NCBI GenBank assembly: GCA_965214085.1
Contig: OZ243937.1
Location: 2,418,001 to 2,482,000, forward strand
Origin: UBA6055 sp965214085
Lineage (GTDB): Bacteria; Chloroflexota; Anaerolineae; Aggregatilineales; Phototrophicaceae
Length of the DNA stretch: 64,000 bases
Direction of reading: 5' to 3'
The notes under the pieces were generated by a model. That model saw only the letters and a list, made by a program, of their open reading frames with translations. It did no database searches and was not told the origin of the DNA. The position numbers and the translations under genes were made by a program. Below, one piece after another: positions 58,534-64,000 of this stretch (the stretch's first letter is position 1; each line of letters begins with the position of its first letter).

Positions 58534-58836
58534 TTATACGTCAAAGAGCTCGATCGACACGCCTTCTTCCAGCGTGACGATTGCCTTCTTCCAGGCGCGG
58601 GACCGGACATACCAGTTTCGGCCGCGGCGGCCGCGCTTGGCGGGCATTAGCATCATATTGACTTTGACCACTTTCCCTTCCAGGTCAAAAATCTCTTCCA
58701 CAGCTTCTTTGACCTGAATTTTGTTAGCGTTCTTTGCCACCTCGAAGACGTATTTGTTCTCCGTCTCCACCATTTCGGCCGTCTTTTCCGTGATTAGCGG
58801 ACGGCGGATGACATCATATAAGTGCAGCTCTGCCAT
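58534..58836 (-). CDS. rplW: 50S ribosomal protein L23
   Basis: The 100-residue tunnel-exit protein, a docking site for signal recognition particle and trigger factor, has LYDVIRRPLITEKTAEMVETENKYVFEVAKNANKIQVKEAVEEIF and VNMMLMPAKRGRRGRNW. Its ATG is 1 bp after the rplD stop. Confidence 0.97.
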   Translation of the reverse strand: MAELHLYDVIRRPLITEKTAEMVETENKYVFEVAKNANKIQVKEAVEEIFDLEGKVVKVNMMLMPAKRGRRGRNWYVRSRAWKKAIVTLEEGVSIELFDV

Positions 58837-58837
58837 G

Positions 58838-59467
58838 CTATGCTCCCACCCTCCAGATGCTCTTGACGACTTCCAGCGCCTCCAAAGTCATAATCACCTT
58901 GTTGTATTTCAACAAGTCGCGCACGTTAAGATAATTGGCCACCAGCGTATGGGCGTTAGGCAGATTGCTAACACTCTTGCGCACAGCCTTCTGCTCGGCG
59001 GTCAATACGATCAACGCAGATTGATTGCCCGCCAGCGTCTCTATCAAGCTGCGCAGCGCCTTAGTATTGGGCGCGTTGACATCCAGTTGATCCACCAGCA
59101 CCAACTGTTCGTCACGAACTAGAGCGCTCAGCGTCGAGCGGATGGCGCCGCGGCGCATATTCTTGGGCATTTTCTTCGAATAATCACGGGGCTTGGGTCC
59201 ATGGGCCAAGCCGCCGCCAACAAAGATTGGCGCGCTCTGGGCGCCGTGACGCGCGCGGCCCGTACCCTTCTGCCGGTACATCTTGGCGCCGGTCGCGCGG
59301 ATTTCGCCGCGGGAACGGGTATTGTGCGAACCCTGGCGCGCATTGGCCATCTGCCTGACAAAAGCCTGGTGCATCAGACCGATGTTGATCTTGGCTTCAA
59401 AGATATCGGGCGGCAGGTCCACTTGCGACACTTCCCGGCCGGCGCTATTCATTACTGGAAATTGCAT
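58838..59467 (-). CDS. rplD: 50S ribosomal protein L4
   Basis: The 209-residue protein has the tunnel loop region NARQGSHNTRSRGEIRATGAKMYRQKGTGRARHGAQSAPIFVGGG and the C-terminal NVRDLLKYNKVIMTLEALEVVKSIW. In some bacteria L4 represses the S10 operon. The S10 leader here lies outside this gene and shows no obvious matching structure. Confidence 0.97.
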   Translation of the reverse strand: MQFPVMNSAGREVSQVDLPPDIFEAKINIGLMHQAFVRQMANARQGSHNTRSRGEIRATGAKMYRQKGTGRARHGAQSAPIFVGGGLAHGPKPRDYSKKMPKNMRRGAIRSTLSALVRDEQLVLVDQLDVNAPNTKALRSLIETLAGNQSALIVLTAEQKAVRKSVSNLPNAHTLVANYLNVRDLLKYNKVIMTLEALEVVKSIWRVGA

Positions 59468-59497
59468 GGCGTCATCTCCTGTACTTTCCGCAGCCGT

Positions 59498-60136
59498 CTA
59501 AGCGCGCTTAAGCGCCGGGCGAATCATAACGATGCTGCCCTTGGCGCCCGGCACCGAGCCCTTAACCGCCAGCAGGTTCTTTTCAGCATCGACAACGACG
59601 AGCGGCAGATTCTGTACCGTTACGCGGTCATTGCCCATGCGGCCCGCCATTTTCTTGCCCTTCAGCGTTCGGCCCGGCGTCGCGCACATGCCGATTGAGC
59701 CCGGCGAGCGCATGCGGTCGGACTGACCATGTGTCTTGGGACCGCGAGAGAAACCGTGGCGCTTGATCGTGCCGGCGTGCCCGCGCCCCTTACTGGATCC
59801 GATGACATCAACAATGTCGCCTTGCTCAAAGATGTCTACTTTAATCTCTTGGCCCTCTTCGACAGCCAGCTCGCTGTCCCCCGTCATACGGAATTCGCGC
59901 AGATGGCGCAGCGCCGGCAAGTCCGATTTCTGCAGATGCCCGAGCTGACCCTTGGTCAAGCGTGTGGGTTTGGCTTCGCCATAGCCAAGCTGCACCGAGA
60001 CATAGCCATCACGGTCGCGGTTGCGGATCTGCGTGACATAGCAGGGTCCCGCTTGAATCACCGTGACCGGGACCACCGTGCCCTGGTCGTCAAAGACCTG
60101 GGTCATGCCTACTTTTTTGCCAATCATACCCTTCAT
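59498..60136 (-). CDS. rplC: 50S ribosomal protein L3
   Basis: The 212-residue protein has MIGKKVGMTQVFDDQGTVVPVTVIQAGPCYVTQ and GHAGTIKRHGFSRGPKTHGQSDRMRSPGSIGMCATPGRTLKGKKMAGRMG. I start at the ATG at 60136, which has GGAGG at the proper distance. A GTG at 60151 would overlap that ribosome-binding site. Confidence 0.97.
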   Translation of the reverse strand: MKGMIGKKVGMTQVFDDQGTVVPVTVIQAGPCYVTQIRNRDRDGYVSVQLGYGEAKPTRLTKGQLGHLQKSDLPALRHLREFRMTGDSELAVEEGQEIKVDIFEQGDIVDVIGSSKGRGHAGTIKRHGFSRGPKTHGQSDRMRSPGSIGMCATPGRTLKGKKMAGRMGNDRVTVQNLPLVVVDAEKNLLAVKGSVPGAKGSIVMIRPALKRA

Positions 60137-60259
60137 GAGCGTAGCCTCCACTCGGATAAACGCCGCGCTTTCGCTATGGCGTCCAATCCGGACCTTTCTC
60201 AGGCGCCCGGTCGAACGGGCCGTCTTCGTGTGTTGCGGCTGTGATGCGGCCCGACCTTC

Positions 60260-60568
60260 TTAAATCTTGATTTCAATGTCGACGCCGGCGGGTAGATTCA
60301 GCCGCATCAGCGTATCAATCGTCTTACTGTCCGGATCAAGCACATCAATCAGCCGTTTGTGCGTCCGCACTTCGAAATGCTCTTGCGAGTCTTTGTCGAT
60401 GAAGGGCGACCGCCGAACCGTAAAGCGCTCGATGCGCGTCGGCAGGGGCACTGGCCCAACAACCCGCGAGCCGGTGCGTTCCGCGGTGTCCACAATTCTC
60501 TGCGCTGACTGATCCAGTACCCGGTGATCATACGCTTTCAACCGGATACGTATTCTGTTCTTTGCCAT
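60260..60568 (-). CDS. rpsJ: 30S ribosomal protein S10
   Basis: The 102-residue protein, also transcription factor NusE, has RIRLKAYDHRVLDQSAQRIVDTAERTGSRVVGPVPLPTRIERFTV and HFEVRTHKRLIDVL. It lies 92 bp after tuf and starts the S10 operon, continuous with the str operon on this strand. Confidence 0.97.
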   Translation of the reverse strand: MAKNRIRIRLKAYDHRVLDQSAQRIVDTAERTGSRVVGPVPLPTRIERFTVRRSPFIDKDSQEHFEVRTHKRLIDVLDPDSKTIDTLMRLNLPAGVDIEIKI

Positions 60569-60660
60569 TCCGCAACCTTTATCTGCTCAATCAGGACGCC
60601 GACTTGCTAACCGGAGCCGGGCGCAAGACCCGGCCCAGTTCGCGTCATTGTCGGATCGAT

Positions 60661-61860
60661 CTACTCAAGGATCTCGGTGATTCGGCCCGCGCCCACCGTC
60701 AAGCCGCCCTCGCGAATGGCGAAGGAAGAACCGCGCTCCAATGCGACCGGCGTGATCAATTCGACATCCAGGTTGACGTTGTCGCCGGGCATAACCATTT
60801 CCACGCCGTCGGGCAAGGTGATGGTGCCGGTAACATCCATCGTGCGGATGTAGAATTGAGGACGGTAGCCGGTGAAGAAGGCCTTGTGTCGCCCGCCTTC
60901 ATCGCGGCGCAGGACATAGACTTCGCACTTGAACTTCTTGTGCGGGGTGATGGAGCCGACTTTAGCGATGACCATACCGCGCTGTACTTCTTCACGGCCG
61001 ACGCCGCGCAGCAAGATGCCCGCGTTGTCGCCGGCCTGCGCCTGGTCCAACTCTTTGTTAAACATTTCAATGCCGGTGACGACCGTCTTGGCAATCTCGT
61101 CGCGCAAGCCAACGATATCGACCTCGGAGCCCTTGAGCAGGGTGCCGCGCGCCACGCTGCCGGTTACGACCGTACCACGACCCTTGATCGAAAATACGTC
61201 TTCGATCGCCATCATGAAGGGTTTGTCCACATCCCGGGTCGGCGTGGGGATCCACTCATCGACAGCGTCCATCAACTCAATGATCGACTCGTATTCCGGC
61301 GCGCTCGGGTCACTGCTGGCGCTTTCCTGCGCGGCCAAAGCCGAACCCTTGATGATGGGCGTATCCGGATCAAAGTCGTAACCTTCCAGCAGCTCGGCCA
61401 GCTCCATCTCAACCAGCTCGATCAATTCTTCGTCATCCATCTGATCGGTCTTGTTGAGATATACGACCATCGCCGGCACTTCCACCTGCTTCGCCAGCAA
61501 TACGTGCTCGCGGGTCTGTGGCATGGGCCCGTCAGGCGCGCTGACGACCAGGATGGCGCCGTCCATCTGCGCCGCGCCGGTGATCATGTTCTTGATGTAA
61601 TCGCGGTGGCCCGGGCAGTCAACGTGCGCATAGTGTCGATTGTCGGTTTCGTATTCAACGTGGCGGATATTGATGGTGATGCCACGAGCGCGTTCTTCCG
61701 GCGCATTGTCAATATCACCATATTCTTGTTCCTGCGCTTGCCCTTTCAGCGCCAATACCTTGGTAATGGCGGCGGTCAGGGTGGTCTTGCCGTGGTCAAC
61801 GTGACCAATCGTCCCGATATTTACATGCGGTTTGCTACGCTCGAATTTCCCTTTTGACAT
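60661..61860 (-). CDS. tuf: Elongation factor Tu
   Basis: EF-Tu delivers aminoacyl-tRNA to the ribosome. The 399-residue GTPase has the P-loop GHVDHGKTT (19-27), RGITI for switch 1, DCPGHRDYIKNM (switch 2) and NKTDQMDDEEL for guanine recognition. Domains 2 and 3 follow. It lies 83 bp downstream of fusA in the str operon. Confidence 0.98.
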   Translation of the reverse strand: MSKGKFERSKPHVNIGTIGHVDHGKTTLTAAITKVLALKGQAQEQEYGDIDNAPEERARGITINIRHVEYETDNRHYAHVDCPGHRDYIKNMITGAAQMDGAILVVSAPDGPMPQTREHVLLAKQVEVPAMVVYLNKTDQMDDEELIELVEMELAELLEGYDFDPDTPIIKGSALAAQESASSDPSAPEYESIIELMDAVDEWIPTPTRDVDKPFMMAIEDVFSIKGRGTVVTGSVARGTLLKGSEVDIVGLRDEIAKTVVTGIEMFNKELDQAQAGDNAGILLRGVGREEVQRGMVIAKVGSITPHKKFKCEVYVLRRDEGGRHKAFFTGYRPQFYIRTMDVTGTITLPDGVEMVMPGDNVNLDVELITPVALERGSSFAIREGGLTVGAGRITEILE

Positions 61861-61943
61861 CTGACAATCCTTCTTGTGAACCTAGCGATTTGAATATGAA
61901 CTACCGGACGAAAACTGCGAACCAGGCGAACCGGGCTCTCTAC

Positions 61944-64000
61944 TTACCGCGAACCGGACTTCACTGCCTCGGCAATGACTTCCGGCGCGACCGTATACGC
62001 ATCAAATTCCATGCTGAAGTTGCCGCGTCCCTGCGTGTTATTGCGCAGGTCATTGGCATACCCGAACATTTCGCCCAAGGGCACTTGAGCCTGGATCACC
62101 GATATGCCTTCGCTGTGCGGCTCCATGCCTTGCACAATGCCGCGCCGCGCGGAGATATCGCCCACAACCGCGCCAGTATAATTTTCAGGCACGACCACTT
62201 CCACGCTCATTGACGGCTCCAAAATGACTGGAGCGCCTTTCTGTATGCCTTCTTTGAGGCACATCGAACCGGCGATGGTAAAGGCAATATCGCTGGAGTC
62301 CACCTCGTGGTAGGCGCCGTCAATCAGCGAGGCTTTGATGTTCACCACCGGATAACCGGCGATGACGCCGCCTTGAATCGCCTGCGCGATGCCTTTTCTG
62401 ACGGCCGGAACGTATTCTTTCGGGACCGAGCCGCCGCGTATGCCGTCTACGAAGAGCAGCTCGCCGACAGCTTCGGACTTCTCCGCAGCGGGCATAGGCT
62501 CAAACCGAACCGTGACGCGGGCGTACTGCCCGGCGCCGCCGGTCTGCCGCTTGAAGGTGGTATCGATCTCCACGGAGCGCGTGATCGTCTCGCGATAGGC
62601 GACGCGCGGCCGCCCTACTCGCGCTTCCACGCCGTATTCGCGCATCAAGCGATCGACCAGCACTTCGAGATGCAACTCGCCCATGCCTTTGATCTTGGTT
62701 TGACCGAGCTGGTCATCAACTTCGATCTGGAAGGTGGGATCTTCTTCAGCCAGTTTGCGCAGGCCGATGCCCATCTTGTCCTGGTCGGCTTTGGTATTGG
62801 GCTCGATTGCGACTTCCACAACCGGATCGGGGAAGCTGATGTTCTCCAACAGGATCGGGCTGTTGGGCGCGCTGAGCGTATCGCCGGTGAAGGTTTCTTT
62901 CATCCCGATCACAGCCGCGATATCGCCGGCATGAACTTCTTTGACGTCTTCGCGGCGGTCGGCGAACATACGCACAATACGACCGATGCGCTCGCGCTGC
63001 CCATTGGCCGTGTTGACGACCATAGAACCGGCTTTGAGCACGCCGGAATAGACGCGGGTGAAAGCCAGCCGACCGTATTGATCGGATACGATCTTGAATA
63101 CCAGCGCCGCCAGCGGTTCCTCGTCATTGGCGCTCCGCAATAGCTCGCCGCCGTCTTTGGGATGCTCGCCTTTTATCGGCGGGATATCCAGCGGCGACGG
63201 CAGCAAAGCCACCACCATGTTCAGCAACGCCTGCACGCCCTTGTTTTTCAAGGCTGAACCGCACAGCACCGGGTGCAGTTGGCCGGCAATCGTACCGGCG
63301 CGCAGCCCGGCCAGGATCTCAGCTTGCGAAATCTCAATTTCGTCGAGGTATTTCATCATCAGATACTCGTCGAACTCGACGATCTTTTCGATCATGTCCT
63401 CGCGGCGAGTTTCGGCCATCTCCCTGTGACTCTCAGGAATGGCGTGATAATTGATGTCGGTGCCTTCGTCGTTGCCGTAGGTGATCAGTTCCATATTGAG
63501 CAGATCGATGATGCCTTCGAAGTCTTCACCGCTGCCGTAAGGTACTTGAATCACCACCGGGTTGGCTTTCAGCCGGTCGATCATCATGTCGACGCAGCGG
63601 TCAAAATCGGCGCCGGTGCGGTCCATCTTATTGACGAAACACATGCGCGGCACATTATATTCCGAAGCTTGGCGCCAGACCGTTTCCGATTGCGGCTCGA
63701 CGCCGGCCACGCTGTCAAACACGGTGATGCCGCCGTCAAGCACACGCAGACTGCGCTGCACCTCAGCGGTGAAATCCACGTGGCCCGGCGTGTCGATGAT
63801 GTTGATCTGGCAGTCGTCCCAACTGGCTGTGACCGCAGCGGACGTTATCGTGATGCCGCGTTCCCGCTCCTGCGCCATATAATCGGTAGTCGCGGAGCCT
63901 TCGTGAGTCTCGCCGATCTTGTGCACCATGCCCGTGTAATAGAGCACGCGCTCGGTGACTGTCGTCTTGCCGGCGTCGATGTGCGCGATGATGCCGATGT
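61944..64000 (-). CDS. fusA: Elongation factor G, 5' end beyond window
   Basis: EF-G drives translocation. About 685 residues are visible; the start lies beyond the right edge. The P-loop AHIDAGKTT is just inside the edge, and is followed by ERGITITSAA, DTPGHVDF and NKMDRTGADF. Domain IV has the GGSVPKEYVPAV region and domain V ends normally at a TAG. Only the first few codons are missing. In the str operon rpsG and rpsL would be expected upstream, outside the window. Confidence 0.97.
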   Translation of the reverse strand, partial: IGIIAHIDAGKTTVTERVLYYTGMVHKIGETHEGSATTDYMAQERERGITITSAAVTASWDDCQINIIDTPGHVDFTAEVQRSLRVLDGGITVFDSVAGVEPQSETVWRQASEYNVPRMCFVNKMDRTGADFDRCVDMMIDRLKANPVVIQVPYGSGEDFEGIIDLLNMELITYGNDEGTDINYHAIPESHREMAETRREDMIEKIVEFDEYLMMKYLDEIEISQAEILAGLRAGTIAGQLHPVLCGSALKNKGVQALLNMVVALLPSPLDIPPIKGEHPKDGGELLRSANDEEPLAALVFKIVSDQYGRLAFTRVYSGVLKAGSMVVNTANGQRERIGRIVRMFADRREDVKEVHAGDIAAVIGMKETFTGDTLSAPNSPILLENISFPDPVVEVAIEPNTKADQDKMGIGLRKLAEEDPTFQIEVDDQLGQTKIKGMGELHLEVLVDRLMREYGVEARVGRPRVAYRETITRSVEIDTTFKRQTGGAGQYARVTVRFEPMPAAEKSEAVGELLFVDGIRGGSVPKEYVPAVRKGIAQAIQGGVIAGYPVVNIKASLIDGAYHEVDSSDIAFTIAGSMCLKEGIQKGAPVILEPSMSVEVVVPENYTGAVVGDISARRGIVQGMEPHSEGISVIQAQVPLGEMFGYANDLRNNTQGRGNFSMEFDAYTVAPEVIAEAVKSGSR

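Noticed and set aside
60562..61857. Plus-strand frame of 431 codons opposite tuf
   Set aside because: It is a shadow of EF-Tu, whose motifs are complete on the minus strand.

Overview
The window is about 64 kb of a moderately GC-rich bacterial chromosome with tightly packed genes. It holds a full ribosomal-protein supercluster, class II LysS and SerS, RNase Y next to RecX, a zinc-type S14, and surface-glycan and lipid-anchor genes. The protein style suggests an environmental Chloroflexota (Anaerolineae-like) genome. That is inference only: there is no rRNA here and no search could be run. No phage, plasmid, CRISPR or transposase gene was found.

Left part, 1-31 kb: short, mostly independent transcription units. 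These are a metallo-hydrolase, a lipid pair (CDP-alcohol phosphatidyltransferase then lgt), tRNA-Pro with promoter and terminator, an MFS pump, a histidine phosphatase, a MenC/N-acylamino-acid-racemase-like enzyme, a 52-residue small protein, a secreted propeller-like protein and an MGDG-synthase-like glycosyltransferase. They are followed by a site-2 protease with an HD protein, a prephenate-dehydrogenase-like protein, a secreted four-PDZ protein, rny, recX, an NAD-dependent epimerase, tRNA-Cys, a PIG-L deacetylase with endonuclease III, two paralogous MFS pumps, lysS, serS and a three-gene ABC-2 exporter. Centre, 31.6-41.6 kb: a surface-glycan cluster (UDP-HexNAc dehydrogenase, GT4, a GT9-GT26 fusion, a heptose-kinase-like PfkB protein, and a converging long-form nucleotidyltransferase), with a VOC protein and an alkyltransferase-like DNA repair protein inside it, then a TrmH-type methyltransferase and MazG.

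Right part, 41.8-64 kb, all on the minus strand: fusA, tuf, S10, spc and alpha operons in canonical order down to truA, rplM and rpsI. infA and rpsD are missing from their usual places. A secreted alpha/beta hydrolase and a repeat element sit between map and rpmJ.

The most striking unexplained content is a set of short elements without genes, in nearly every larger intergenic gap. By eye they fall into four families with terminal inverted repeats: family 1 (ends CAGGGCAATCGCATCAA, 9-bp target duplications, perfect in two copies); family 2 (ends GGTAGTGTATC, 8-bp duplication); family 3 (a foldback element with 44-47 bp arms); and family 4 (ends CTGAGGACAGGACAG, perfect 10-bp duplications). Family 4 has inserted separately into both family 3 copies, and family 1 into family 2. 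These are MITE-like, non-autonomous transposons, and the enzyme that moves them is not in the window.
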